A stretch of 64,000 nt of DNA from Erythrobacter sp. Lineage in GTDB: Bacteria; Pseudomonadota; Alphaproteobacteria; Sphingomonadales; Sphingomonadaceae. Shown in pieces: positions 43,753 to 53,296 of the stretch. Numbering within the stretch: position 1 is the first letter of the stretch; each line of letters begins with the position of its first letter. The notes under the pieces are model-generated. The model did no database searches and had not been told where the DNA came from. It worked only from the letters and a program-made list of their open reading frames with translations. Location of the stretch: NCBI GenBank assembly GCA_002695185.1, contig NZOF01000045.1, positions 1 through 64,000 of the forward strand. Direction: 5' to 3'. Both the position numbers and the translations under genes were made by a program.

Positions 43753-44736
43753 ATGGAACTTGTGAGCGTCGATATCGGCGGAACCCATGCGCGCTTCGCA
43801 ATCGCGACGATCTCGGATGACGGCACCATTACCCTGGGTGAGCCGGAGACAATTCACACCGAGGATCACGCCAGTTTCCAGACAGCTTGGGAAGATTTCC
43901 GCGAGCGGATGGGCGGCAGCCTGCCACCGCGCGTATCGATGGCGATCGCGGGGCCGGTCGGCGGTGAAGTCATCCGCTTCACCAACAATCCTTGGATCAT
44001 CCGCCCTGCCCTGATCGGCGAGAAACTCGGCTGTGATACTTATTCCGTAGTCAATGATTTCGAAGCAGTTGCTCATGCCGTGGCACGGGTGAGTGAGGAT
44101 GAGTTCATTCATCTGACCGGCCCGGACGAACCGCTGGCACCGACTGGGCGGCTAAGCGTTCTTGGCCCCGGTACTGGCCTTGGTGTGGCACACCTCTATC
44201 GGGAGGCCGACGGAACTTATCGGGTTTCGGCAACCGAGGGCGGTCACATCGATTTCGCCCCGCTCGACAGCATCGAAGACGCAATCCTGGCTCGGCTTCG
44301 CAAGAGGCACACCCGCGTTTCAATCGAACGCGTCGTATCGGGGCCAGCCATTACCGATATCTATCAGACGCTGGCCGCCATGGAGGGCAAAGCTGTCGCC
44401 GAAGAGGACGACATCGATATCTGGAAGCGCGGTCTGGAGGGCACCGACAGCCTGGCGGCGGCCGCAGTTGATCGGTTCTGCCTGTCGCTTGGCAGCGTTG
44501 CAGGCGACATTGCCCTAGCTCAGGGCGGCTTTGGCGGTGTGGTGATCGCTGGAGGACTTGGCTTCCGTATTCGTCACACCCTCCTTAAATCCGGTTTTGC
44601 CGAACGCTTTCGTTCAAAGGGCCGCTTCCAGAGTTTGATGGCCTCGATCCCCGTCAAGCTCATTACCCATCCGCAGCCCGGCCTTTTCGGCGCGGCAGCT
44701 GCTTTTGCATCCGAACACGGGATACTCGACAAATGA
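43753..44736 (+). CDS. glk: Glucokinase
   Basis: 327 residues. The phosphate-binding start is VSVDIGGTHARFAIATI; family blocks AIAGPVGGEVIRFTNNPWII, VVNDFEAVAHAV (catalytic Asp), LGPGTGLGVAHL and GGVVIAGGLGFRI are all present. It phosphorylates glucose to feed zwf. It overlaps eda by four bases, so all four genes form one operon. Confidence 0.95.
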   Translation: MELVSVDIGGTHARFAIATISDDGTITLGEPETIHTEDHASFQTAWEDFRERMGGSLPPRVSMAIAGPVGGEVIRFTNNPWIIRPALIGEKLGCDTYSVVNDFEAVAHAVARVSEDEFIHLTGPDEPLAPTGRLSVLGPGTGLGVAHLYREADGTYRVSATEGGHIDFAPLDSIEDAILARLRKRHTRVSIERVVSGPAITDIYQTLAAMEGKAVAEEDDIDIWKRGLEGTDSLAAAAVDRFCLSLGSVAGDIALAQGGFGGVVIAGGLGFRIRHTLLKSGFAERFRSKGRFQSLMASIPVKLITHPQPGLFGAAAAFASEHGILDK

Positions 44737-45347
44737 CTACCATTGGCGACATCATGCAGACCGCTCCGGTAATCCCAGTCATAGTGGCCGACGACGTAGA
44801 TCAAGCGGAGCCTCTAGCCCGAGCCTTGGTCGCTGGCGGCCTGCGCGTTCTGGAAGTAACTCTGCGTACCCCAGCCGCGCTGGACGCAATCCGCGCCATG
44901 AAGCAAGTGGATGGCGCGATCGTGGGCGCAGGCACTGTCACCAACCAGCAGGAACTGGCCGATGCCATCGATGCGGGTAGCGAATTCATCGTTTCGCCCG
45001 GACTGACAGAGAGCTTGGGCAAGGCAGCCATTCGCGAGGGTGTTCCCTTCCTCCCCGGCATTTCCAATGCCGGGGACATCATGCGGGGCCTTGATCTCGG
45101 CCTTACCCATTTCAAGTTCTTTCCTGCCATGGCGGCAGGGGGGCTTCCCGCGCTGAAGGCACTCGCAGCGCCATTCGGACAATGCCGCTTCTGCCCGACC
45201 GGCGGGATTACGCTCGAGAATGCGCGAGACTGGCTTGCTTTCGACCCGGTACTCTGTGTGGGCGGAAGCTGGGTCGCACCCCGCGGTGCGGTAGACGAAG
45301 CGCAGGTGGAGGACCTTGCCCGCGAGGCCGCCAGTTTAAGTAGCTAA
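44733..45347 (+). CDS. eda: KDPG aldolase
   Basis: 204 residues. The TIM-barrel aldolase has the conserved Glu in LRVLEVTLRTPAAL, IVGAGTVTN, VSPGLTESL, and the Schiff-base Lys in HFKFFPAMAAGG, then CPTGGIT. It splits KDPG into pyruvate and glyceraldehyde 3-phosphate, closing the Entner-Doudoroff route. Its end overlaps the convergent tilS by four bases. Confidence 0.96.
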   Translation: MTTIGDIMQTAPVIPVIVADDVDQAEPLARALVAGGLRVLEVTLRTPAALDAIRAMKQVDGAIVGAGTVTNQQELADAIDAGSEFIVSPGLTESLGKAAIREGVPFLPGISNAGDIMRGLDLGLTHFKFFPAMAAGGLPALKALAAPFGQCRFCPTGGITLENARDWLAFDPVLCVGGSWVAPRGAVDEAQVEDLAREAASLSS

Positions 45348-46327
45348 AAAACCCGCCGCGCATTTTCACGGCGAAACACCCAGACGGATTCACCATCTTT
45401 CTCGCGAACATCCGCTTGAATACCAGCAATATTGGTCTTCAGGCCCCGGATCAGCGTGTCTGCCAATCCCGACCCGACCCGCTGGTTCACTCTGATCCCA
45501 TATAACTGGAAAATCGCCCGGATCACGCCACCCATAATCAAAGATTGACTGGCGGCCGAACCGACCTCTCGATAAACGGCCTCCACTCCGTCAAAGGTAA
45601 CCTTGTCGGCGAATTCTCGCTCGATGGTCTGCCGAATAATCATGTCAGCTTCGGCCAAGTGCTTCGCGCTTCGACCCAGCGCATCCCTGTCGAGCCAATC
45701 ACACCGGGCGAGGTTTTCGCGCATCTTGATACGGTCGAAGTCGGTATTCTGGTTCGACGGGTCTTGTACGGCCTTCCAGCCGACGCTGTCGACAAGTTGG
45801 GCCAGTTCCTCCCGTCGCCATGCCAGTAGCGGCCGAACGAGTGGAACAGTCGTCTCCGGTACTTTCGCTCGCGAGCGGATCGACGCCAAACCACCCAGTC
45901 CACTGCCCCGATTGAGGCGCATGAGAAAGGTCTCCGCCTGGTCGTCCAGCTGATGCGCCGTCGCTAGACCGGCCAAGTCCCGTTCTCCGCACCAAGCGCC
46001 CAAAGTTCGATAGCGAGCGGCCCTCGCCCGGGATTGTAGGTTTCCCTTTTCCACCTCAACCCGCAAAGTAACATGGGGCACGCCAAGTTCAGCGCAATAG
46101 TCGGCAGCAAGTTTCGCTTCCGCCCCGCTTTCCGCTCGCAACTGGTGGTCTACCGTAGCGGCCTCCACCCGCCCCGGCAGGGCACTATGCCCGAGCAAGA
46201 GTAGCGCGAGACTATCTCCGCCGCCCGATATTGCGATGCCGAGTTTCTCGGACCCATCGAGGAGGTCGGGCCATAATGCGAAGAGGTCGGCCCGGAACCG
46301 GTCCAGCAGTTCCGGAGCAATTTTCAT
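45344..46327 (-). CDS. tilS: tRNA(Ile)-lysidine synthase
   Basis: 327 residues from ATG 46327 (MKIAPELLDRF), preferred over a longer frame that would overlap cpoB. The PP-loop is GIAISGGGDSLALLLL (SGGxDS), followed by VDHQLRAESGAEA and TAHQLDDQAETFLMRLNRGS. It modifies C34 of tRNA-Ile(CAU) to lysidine. The C-terminal domain is shorter than in E. coli, as in other alphaproteobacteria. One base separates it from cpoB. Confidence 0.93.
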   Translation of the reverse strand: MKIAPELLDRFRADLFALWPDLLDGSEKLGIAISGGGDSLALLLLGHSALPGRVEAATVDHQLRAESGAEAKLAADYCAELGVPHVTLRVEVEKGNLQSRARAARYRTLGAWCGERDLAGLATAHQLDDQAETFLMRLNRGSGLGGLASIRSRAKVPETTVPLVRPLLAWRREELAQLVDSVGWKAVQDPSNQNTDFDRIKMRENLARCDWLDRDALGRSAKHLAEADMIIRQTIEREFADKVTFDGVEAVYREVGSAASQSLIMGGVIRAIFQLYGIRVNQRVGSGLADTLIRGLKTNIAGIQADVREKDGESVWVFRRENARRVF

Positions 46328-46328
46328 A

Positions 46329-47231
46329 CTAGCTGCATTTGATCTTACTGCGTGCGGTCGAGTAATCAGCCTGAAGCCGTCCGGACGCCAAGGCCGGATA
46401 GGTTTCGCCAAACTCGGACAGCGCGATGCATGCGCGCTTCGTGTCTTTGAGTGCGATCATCGATTCAGCCAGATAAAGCAGGCTGTCGCCAGCACGAGCG
46501 CCATTCTTGTCGGCCTGATAATTCTTGAGGAACCAAGGGGCAGCTTCGCTGGGTTTGCCGTCGTCCAGATACGCCCGGCCAAGAAGGTTGCGACCATAGC
46601 TGGTGCGCGCATGGCTGGGATATTTCTCGACGAACATGGTCAGCTGCTGCTGCGCCTCGGGAAAGAAACCAGCATCCCAAAGTCGGAAGCCATAGGAATA
46701 CTCATCATCTCCGGCATCCCCCGTCTGCGGCTTTGCGATCGCCTGAACCGCAGCCACACGCGCGGGATCGGGTCTCGTAGCTGCTGTAGCCGGGCTTGAT
46801 GCAGCTGCTGGGGAACGCGCAGTCGAAGGGGAGCTGGCGGCGGGCGGAGCAGCAGCCATTGGCGCACTGGCCGTTTCCAGCTTCTCTACCCGTTCTTCCA
46901 GCAAGCGTGTGGCATTCGTTCCGACTTCGTATTGCGCGGTCAACCGTTGCAGCTGGCTCTCCAATGCATCGAGCCGAGCGAGAATGTCCGTGACTGCAGT
47001 TGTCGAAGGCGCAGAGGTAGTCGGACGGGCAGCGGGCTGCCCAGTGATTTCAGGCTCGAAATAGCGCCCGCCGCCCCCTGGAAATACCTTACGCTGCAAG
47101 GCACGGACTTCGGCTTCGAGCTTGCGGATACGCGCTTCGTCATTGTCCTGTGCGACGGCCGGCATAGAGGTGGCAAGCAGAGCCATGCCGATTGTTCCGA
47201 GCCCAAAGGCGCGTGCACTGCGTGCGATCAT
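46329..47231 (-). CDS. cpoB: Tol-Pal system-associated TPR protein CpoB/YbgF
   Basis: 300 residues with signal peptide (MALLATSMPAVAQ, cleavage near 27), a coiled coil (about 33-50 and 95-115), a Pro/Ala/Ser linker, and C-terminal TPR repeats (YSYGFRLWDAGFFPEAQQQL, ARTSYGRNLLGRAYLDDGKP). CpoB coordinates peptidoglycan synthesis and outer membrane constriction with Tol-Pal. Neighbouring tol genes are absent; coupling to tilS is common in this group. Confidence 0.88.
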   Translation of the reverse strand: MIARSARAFGLGTIGMALLATSMPAVAQDNDEARIRKLEAEVRALQRKVFPGGGGRYFEPEITGQPAARPTTSAPSTTAVTDILARLDALESQLQRLTAQYEVGTNATRLLEERVEKLETASAPMAAAPPAASSPSTARSPAAASSPATAATRPDPARVAAVQAIAKPQTGDAGDDEYSYGFRLWDAGFFPEAQQQLTMFVEKYPSHARTSYGRNLLGRAYLDDGKPSEAAPWFLKNYQADKNGARAGDSLLYLAESMIALKDTKRACIALSEFGETYPALASGRLQADYSTARSKIKCS

Positions 47232-47337
47232 GAAAGTTCAAGCTCCCTGTGGAGGTTTATTAAATGAAAATGCCGTAATGACCCAAATCTGTCGAGAGGA
47301 TGAAGGTTGATATCCGCCACCGCCCTCCCGGTCGAAT

Positions 47338-48174
47338 TCAGTTCGCGGATTCTGACGATGTACTAGATGCCGAACCGGTTGGCGTGTCGTTGCGCGCCAA
47401 CAAGGCTTCAGGTGTCACTGAGACATCTTTCACCACCGTATCTTCTTCGCTGAGTTTCGGAACACTACGACCGCCGACAGTAATTGACAGAGCGTAGGGG
47501 CGGCCAGTCCAGACCTGCGGACCTTCCGCATCTTCTGGAATGGTGAAGCTATCCCCTTTGGCCATCTGGGCTTCGTAGAGGCGTTCGCCGTCGGCATCGT
47601 AGAATTTGACCCAGGTGTCGTCCATTTCGCTGGTAAACACGACCGGCCCACTTGCCGGTTGGGGCGTAGGGGCGACAGCTTGTTCGGGGCTTTCGGTGCG
47701 GGCGACTTGTTCACTGGGGTCTTGCAGCGGCGCCGGGCCTAAACCCGGTGCGAAATAGCTTGAATAGAAGGCGTAGATTCCGCCCAGCAGCAAGACGGCG
47801 GCAAGCGCTGCGAACCAGGCCAAGCCGCGACCTGGCACACGCTCGGGGTCGCCCGGCTCGAACTTCGTAGGCTTGTCCTCCGCGCTGGCCGTTCCTTCTG
47901 CCAGCTCTGCACGAACCTGATCGAGTGTCTCTTTTTCGTCGAGCCCGAGGAGGCGGGCATAAGTACGGGTAAAACCGATCGCATAGGTTCGCGATGGCAA
48001 AGCTGCGAAATCGCCAGCTTCGATGCTTTCGAGATGTCTGAGAGGAATTCGGGTTTCGGCCGCCACCTGGTCGATTTCCAGACCCTTGGCCTGACGCGTT
48101 TCGCGAAGCCGCTCACCCACCCGTTTGGTTGGCTCTGCGGCAGGTTGCGTTGCTACGTCTTCTTGTTCTTCCAT
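47338..48174 (-). CDS. rodZ: RodZ-like HTH membrane protein
   Basis: 278 residues: N-terminal HTH (RLRETRQAKGLEIDQVAAET, then LPSRTYAIGFTRTYARLLGL, the RodZ hallmark), one membrane segment near 118-136 (LAWFAALAAVLLLGGIYAF), a Pro-rich linker and a C-terminal DUF4115 beta domain. RodZ links MreB to the cell wall machinery. Upstream of ptsP in the opposite transcriptional order, same strand. Confidence 0.87.
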   Translation of the reverse strand: MEEQEDVATQPAAEPTKRVGERLRETRQAKGLEIDQVAAETRIPLRHLESIEAGDFAALPSRTYAIGFTRTYARLLGLDEKETLDQVRAELAEGTASAEDKPTKFEPGDPERVPGRGLAWFAALAAVLLLGGIYAFYSSYFAPGLGPAPLQDPSEQVARTESPEQAVAPTPQPASGPVVFTSEMDDTWVKFYDADGERLYEAQMAKGDSFTIPEDAEGPQVWTGRPYALSITVGGRSVPKLSEEDTVVKDVSVTPEALLARNDTPTGSASSTSSESAN

Positions 48175-48295
48175 GAAATTCCCGAACTTGTCGAACCCTG
48201 TAACCGCTTAGAAGAAGCGCGCCGGTCTTGTGTCAACCATAGCAGGATGAACCGATTAAAGGAAATAGACAGATCGCGCATTTAACAGGACCAAA

Positions 48296-50566
48296 TCAGT
48301 CGATTTCGATACCATTATTCTGGGCCCACAAACCAATCGCTGCGCGCATGTCGGGCGGCGGTCGCAGCAGCCACTGCTGCATCTGCTGGGAAAGTTCGGG
48401 AAGAGAAACCTTGCGCACCAGTTCCTTGATCGGTCCGACGGCAGCAGGAGTAATCGAAAATCGCGTGTAGCCCAGTCCCATCAGGGCTAGAGCTTCCAGC
48501 CGCCGTCCGCCCATTTCACCGCACACGCCGATGCGGACGGGACTGCCAACCATCTGTTTTGCAAGACGGGCCATGAAGCGCAAGATTGCCGGGCTAAGCC
48601 AGTCGTACCGTTCCGCCAGCTTCGGGTTGGCCCGGTCGGCGGCGAATAGGAACTGGGTTAGGTCGTTCGTGCCCACGGAAATGAAGGATAGCTTGGGCAG
48701 CAGGACATCGAGCACTTCGGCGAGCGAGGGCACTTCCAGCATGCAGCCATACTCGACAATTTCCGGCAACACCCGCCGGCGTTCGCGCATGAAATCGGCC
48801 TGCTCTTCGAAAATCGCTTTTGCAGCGTCGAATTCCCACGGCTCGGACACCATGGGGAACATGACCGATAGCTGCCGTCCCGCAGCGGCTTCGAGAAGGG
48901 CGCGAGCCTGAGCCTTGAGAAGGCCCTCTCGCTCCAGGGAAAGGCGGAGTGCGCGCCAACCCATCGCAGGGTTCTCGTCCTTCTCTGCAATATCATTGGC
49001 TAGGTACGGAACGGCCTTGTCCCCGCCGATATCGACTGTCCGGAAAATGACCGGCTTGCCGTCCGCAGCATCGAGCACATCGCGGTACAACCGCATCTGC
49101 CGTTCGCGCGCCGGAAGCGTCGACGATACGAGAAACTGGAACTCCGTCCGGAACAAGCCAATCCCGTCGGCACCGGTAAGTTGCAGCGCGCTAACATCGT
49201 CGCGCAAACCGGCATTCATCATCACGGTAATGCGCGTACCGTCCCGCGTAAAAGGCTCGACATCGCGAAGCTCGGCATAGGCCGCCGCGCGCTCCTTGCT
49301 TCTAGCGAAACGGGCGTCGAATGCCTCTCGCAATTGCTGCGAGGGTCGAAGAGTGACGGTGCCCAGATCGGCATCCACGAGTACTTCGTCGCCTTCAGAG
49401 ACATGGCTACGCACGCGTGCCACGCGCCCCAGTACCGGCACCCCCATGGCTCTTGCCACGATGACCACATGCGCTGTTAGCGAGCCTTCCTCTAGCACCA
49501 CCCCCTTCAACCGGCGCCGGTCATATTCCAGCAATTCTGCTGGCCCGAGATTGCGTGCAAAAAGGATGGAATCCCGGCGCAACCCTTGCGTAGCCGCCGT
49601 GCCAAGCTGGCCCGATACGATTCGTAGCAAACGGTTCGAAAGATCTTCGAGATCATGCATGCGGTCAGCCAGCAGCGGATCGTCGATTTCGCGCATGCGC
49701 ATGCGTGTGCGTTGCTGGACCCGCTCGATCGCGGCCTCTGCGGTCAAGCCGCTGTCGATCGCCTCGTTGATGCGCCGGCTCCAACCCTCGTCATAGGCAA
49801 ACATTTTATAGGTTTCGAGCACCTCGACATGTTCGCCGCCTTTACCGAATTCCGGCTCGCGGCCCATTGCGTCGATCTGATCGCGCATCTTGTCGAAGGC
49901 GCGGTAAACACGCTGGCGCTCTGCTTCGACGTCTTCGGCGACAACCTGATCGATTTCAACACGCGGCTGATGGAAGACGGCTTGGCCCGCGGCCAAACCC
50001 TTCACCAGAGTCAGCCCTTCGAGGACTTCACACTCGGTCGGGGCCTCGCCCAGATCGATCGTGTCCTCATCATCGACCAGTTCCTTGTGAGCGATCAATT
50101 CCGATAAAACCATCGCAGTTGTCTGAAGGGCCTCTATCTCCACGTCTTCATAACGCCGAGGCTCAACATGCTGTACGCAGAGCACGCCCACGGCGCGCTC
50201 CCGGTAAACGATCGGCACGCCGGCGAAGGAATGGAACTTATCCTCGCCCGTTTCTGGCCTGTAAAGAAAGTCCGGATGGGCCTTCGCTTCGGCAAGGTTA
50301 AGGGTTTCGATGTTCTTGGCGATTGTCCCGGTAAGGCCTTCGCCCACTCCCATTCGCGTGACATGGACGGCATCCGGATTGAGCCCATGGGTTGCGTAAA
50401 GCTCCAGCTCTCCATCGCGCAGCAAATAGATCGAACAGACTTCGCTGGTGAGGCTTTCCGCGATTATGTCGACGACGCGGTCGAGTTTGTGCTGAGCGTG
50501 ATGACGTCCAGCCATGACCTCGTGCAACTGCGTGAGGATCTGGCGGGCGGAAGCTGCTGCTGACAT
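48296..50566 (-). CDS. ptsP: PTS-Ntr enzyme I (phosphoenolpyruvate-protein phosphotransferase)
   Basis: 756 residues. The N-terminal GAF domain (about 18-160, EVCSIYLLRDGELELYATHG) is specific to EI-Ntr. The phospho-His region is EEGSLTAHVVIVARAMGVPV, and the C-terminal PEP-binding barrel has GIGLFRTEFQFL, FRTVDIGGDKAVPY and GVCGEMGGR. It starts the nitrogen PTS cascade, phosphorylating NPr and then EIIA-Ntr. Partners are not in this window. Confidence 0.95.
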   Translation of the reverse strand: MSAAASARQILTQLHEVMAGRHHAQHKLDRVVDIIAESLTSEVCSIYLLRDGELELYATHGLNPDAVHVTRMGVGEGLTGTIAKNIETLNLAEAKAHPDFLYRPETGEDKFHSFAGVPIVYRERAVGVLCVQHVEPRRYEDVEIEALQTTAMVLSELIAHKELVDDEDTIDLGEAPTECEVLEGLTLVKGLAAGQAVFHQPRVEIDQVVAEDVEAERQRVYRAFDKMRDQIDAMGREPEFGKGGEHVEVLETYKMFAYDEGWSRRINEAIDSGLTAEAAIERVQQRTRMRMREIDDPLLADRMHDLEDLSNRLLRIVSGQLGTAATQGLRRDSILFARNLGPAELLEYDRRRLKGVVLEEGSLTAHVVIVARAMGVPVLGRVARVRSHVSEGDEVLVDADLGTVTLRPSQQLREAFDARFARSKERAAAYAELRDVEPFTRDGTRITVMMNAGLRDDVSALQLTGADGIGLFRTEFQFLVSSTLPARERQMRLYRDVLDAADGKPVIFRTVDIGGDKAVPYLANDIAEKDENPAMGWRALRLSLEREGLLKAQARALLEAAAGRQLSVMFPMVSEPWEFDAAKAIFEEQADFMRERRRVLPEIVEYGCMLEVPSLAEVLDVLLPKLSFISVGTNDLTQFLFAADRANPKLAERYDWLSPAILRFMARLAKQMVGSPVRIGVCGEMGGRRLEALALMGLGYTRFSITPAAVGPIKELVRKVSLPELSQQMQQWLLRPPPDMRAAIGLWAQNNGIEID

Positions 50567-50652
50567 GACTTGCAGCTATAGCAAAAAACAAGGGCAGCGA
50601 AAGCGGGGGCCGCAAGTATAAGCCCGCGACCCCGCGAACATTTACGCCAACG

Positions 50653-50808
50653 TCAATTCGCGGCGATTTCTTCCTTGATCCTCAGCTTCTGCCGCTTGAG
50701 TTTCTGGACCATCACGATGTCGGGCGAAGGCCTCGCCTGTTCGTCGTGCAACCTGGCCTCCAGGCCCGCATGCTTGGCCTTGAGTGCGGCGACATGGGAT
50801 GATTGCAT
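50653..50808 (-). CDS. YdcH-like (DUF465) small protein
   Basis: 51 residues, ATG 50808 with AGAAGGAG upstream, ending at TGA 50653. It reads MQSSHVAALKAKHAGLEARL, then HDEQARPSPDIVMVQKLKRQ, then KLRIKEEIAAN, the helical hairpin of DUF465. It is divergent from a second DUF465 gene at 50957. Function unknown; the family is common in alphaproteobacteria. Confidence 0.82.
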   Translation of the reverse strand: MQSSHVAALKAKHAGLEARLHDEQARPSPDIVMVQKLKRQKLRIKEEIAAN

Positions 50809-50956
50809 AGGACTGGCTCCTTCTAGAGTTAAACCCCCGAGAAGCGACTCGCACTTGGCGGCACGAGCCGCGGTAGATCATCAAAACACAGCTTGGTGAA
50901 TTTACAAACCCCCTCTGAAGGGCCATGCGGCAGGACGAGAGACGGGAACGACGACA

Positions 50957-51163
50957 GTGAACGAACAGGAACTACGCAAACGCCTGGAATCGCTCAAGGT
51001 TGAGCATCGCGACTTGGACGTTGCTATCTCTGCTCTTAGCGAGGCTGGGGAGAATGGATCGATCGATCAATTGCAGATCGCCCGCCTCAAGAAACGCAAG
51101 CTCCAGCTGAAAGATCGCATCGCTGCGATCGAGGATAACCTGATACCTGACATAATTGCCTGA
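50957..51163 (+). CDS. YdcH-like (DUF465) small protein
   Basis: 68 residues from a GTG. Helical, with the DUF465 pattern RKRLESLKVEHRDLDVAISA followed by QLQIARLKKRKLQLKDRI. It is divergent from the related gene at 50653-50808 across about 150 bp and lies before the DUF1465 gene. Function unknown. Confidence 0.82.
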   Translation: MNEQELRKRLESLKVEHRDLDVAISALSEAGENGSIDQLQIARLKKRKLQLKDRIAAIEDNLIPDIIA

Positions 51164-51235
51164 TCGCGTTTCAATCCGGGACACAGAAAAAGAAATTCTG
51201 GGCAGCCAAGATCATTCGATAGTCATTCCGCTGTC

Positions 51236-51694
51236 ATGGTCGGGGAAACAGCCATCAGGGAACAGGTCGTGGATGAGCTCTATGCGCATGCGCTGGAGCT
51301 TGCAGACGAAGCACGCGTCGTTTTTGACCTTCGTGACGAAGCGCTTCTTACCCAATCATCCGATCGCGTACGCATCGCCATGTCGATCGAAGGACTTCGT
51401 ACGACGACAAGGGTGATGCATGTTCTCGCCTGGCTACTCAACCAACGCGCCTATCATGCGGGAGAGCTGTCGAAACTGCAGGTTCTCCGTGACGGCACGC
51501 TGGGCGAGGATCGACCTTCCGATCCCAACAATCTGGTCTTGCTTCAGTATGGCACCCAGTCTCTGATCCAGGCGACCGAACGCCTGCATGAGCGTGTACG
51601 CCGCCTGGATGACGAGCAACGCCAACTCGGTGAGAGGCATAGCGCGGTGCAGGAAATGCAAGGACGGATAGCCCAAGCTTTTGGTACTGCTTGA
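51236..51694 (+). CDS. DUF1465 (RcdA-like) protein
   Basis: 152 residues, all helical. Segments VDELYAHALELADEARVVFD, SIEGLRTTTRVMHVLAWLLN and LLQYGTQSLIQATERLHERV match DUF1465, the family of RcdA, an adaptor for ClpXP degradation of CtrA in Caulobacter. The role in cell-cycle proteolysis is by homology and may not hold in this lineage. Confidence 0.78.
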   Translation: MVGETAIREQVVDELYAHALELADEARVVFDLRDEALLTQSSDRVRIAMSIEGLRTTTRVMHVLAWLLNQRAYHAGELSKLQVLRDGTLGEDRPSDPNNLVLLQYGTQSLIQATERLHERVRRLDDEQRQLGERHSAVQEMQGRIAQAFGTA

Positions 51695-51714
51695 TGCAAT
51701 GATTTCTGGTTGAG

Positions 51715-53178
51715 TTAAGCTACTGACAGAGCTTTGTGATAGCGAGCCAGACGTGCTTCTCGTGCTTCTGGCGAGATGTCGGGGACAAATTTCTGGGTCA
51801 CACCACGCATCCTGGCGGCTGCCTCTTTAAGTGATCCGTGGATCCCGGCCCCGACGCTGGCGCAAATTGCCGCGCCTAGAGCGGTCGTTTCTACAAATTG
51901 GGGCCGTTCAACTTCCAGGCCGATTATGTCGGCCAAGTCCTGCGCCATCCAGTCATTGGAACTCATTCCGCCGTCCACGCGCAAGCTCGTCCACGCTGCG
52001 CCATCGGCAGCGAAGGCGGAAGCGAGATCGCTCGTCTGATGTGCCATGGCTTCGAGCGCTGCGCGGGCAATCTGCGCCCTGCCGCTAGCAAAACTGAGGC
52101 CGGAAATGACACCCCGGGCATCCGGTCTCCAATGCGGAGCACCCAGCCCAGCAAGTGCGGGGACGATGACGACCTCTCCGCTATCCTGGATCGAGCGGGC
52201 TAGATCCTCGGTTTCGGAAGCGCTTGCAATGAGACCCAATTGATCGCGAAGATATTGAATAAGGCTGCCAGCTACGAAGCATGACCCTTCAAGCGCATAG
52301 GTGCGCACGCCCCCGGCCTGGTAAAGGACAGTTCCCAGCAGGCGGTGGTCTGAATGCGGAATCTCCTGGCCCTTGTTGGTCAGGACGAAGGCGCCGGTGC
52401 CATATGTTGCCTTTGTCTCTCCAAAGGACAGGCATCCTTGTCCGATGGTGGCCGATTGCTGATCTCCTACCAACCCGCAAATAGGAATCGCCTTGCCCAG
52501 CCAGTCCGCGGAGCAGCTGGCGAGTTCGCCATGCGTATCGACGACCTCGGGCAACGCCCTTCGAGGAATGCCGAACAGATCGCAGAGCTCTTCGTCGAAT
52601 TGTTCTCCGTCTAGCGCCATGAGCAATGTTCGGCTGGCATTGCTTGCGTCCGATATGTGGAGCCCCCGCGAAAGCTTGTAGACCAGCCAGCTCTCCACTG
52701 TGCCGAAATTCAGCGAGCCTTGTCGGGCGGCCGTTCGGACGGCTTCTTCATTCTCCAGCATCCAACGCATCTTCGTTCCGGAGAAATACGGATCGAGCAG
52801 CAAGCCGGTGCTCTCGTGAACCCGCGCCTCATGCCCGGCATCACTCAGCGTCTTACAAAATTCGGCTGTACGTCTATCCTGCCAGACGATGGCACGAGCT
52901 AGCGGCTCACCGGACTTGCGATCCCAGGCTACAACTGTCTCTCGCTGATTGGTTATGCCGATCGCTGCGATATTGTTGGCATCGCCGCCCACAACCTCTC
53001 GCATGCAATGAAGCGTTTTTTGCCATATTTCTTCAGCGTCATGTTCAACCCAGCCGGGCCGAGGATAATGCTGCGTCAAATCCTCTTGGCAGACACGTTC
53101 CACACGCCCTTCGCAATCGAAGACCATGGCCCGTGTCGAAGTCGTCCCTGCATCGAGGACCAGAATTCTCGCTCCCAT
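51715..53178 (-). CDS. glpK: Glycerol kinase
   Basis: 487 residues. FGGY-family start ILVLDAGTTSTRAMVFDCEG, then WQDRRTAEFCKTL, GTVESWLVYKLSRGLHISDA, GLVGDQQSATIGQGC, and the C-terminal RVDGGMSSNDWMAQDLADI. It phosphorylates glycerol to glycerol 3-phosphate. No glpF or glpD is adjacent, so it stands alone here. Confidence 0.94.
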   Translation of the reverse strand: MGARILVLDAGTTSTRAMVFDCEGRVERVCQEDLTQHYPRPGWVEHDAEEIWQKTLHCMREVVGGDANNIAAIGITNQRETVVAWDRKSGEPLARAIVWQDRRTAEFCKTLSDAGHEARVHESTGLLLDPYFSGTKMRWMLENEEAVRTAARQGSLNFGTVESWLVYKLSRGLHISDASNASRTLLMALDGEQFDEELCDLFGIPRRALPEVVDTHGELASCSADWLGKAIPICGLVGDQQSATIGQGCLSFGETKATYGTGAFVLTNKGQEIPHSDHRLLGTVLYQAGGVRTYALEGSCFVAGSLIQYLRDQLGLIASASETEDLARSIQDSGEVVIVPALAGLGAPHWRPDARGVISGLSFASGRAQIARAALEAMAHQTSDLASAFAADGAAWTSLRVDGGMSSNDWMAQDLADIIGLEVERPQFVETTALGAAICASVGAGIHGSLKEAAARMRGVTQKFVPDISPEAREARLARYHKALSVA

Positions 53179-53296
53179 CCCTCTCTTCTGCCGCTCGTCA
53201 AAAGCGAAGTCGAGAGGGCGAAGTCCAAAAAGCCTTCAGAAGTCCATGGGCAACGGTGCGTTGCATACCCTCGCCCCAACCGGCTAGAAGCAGGAA

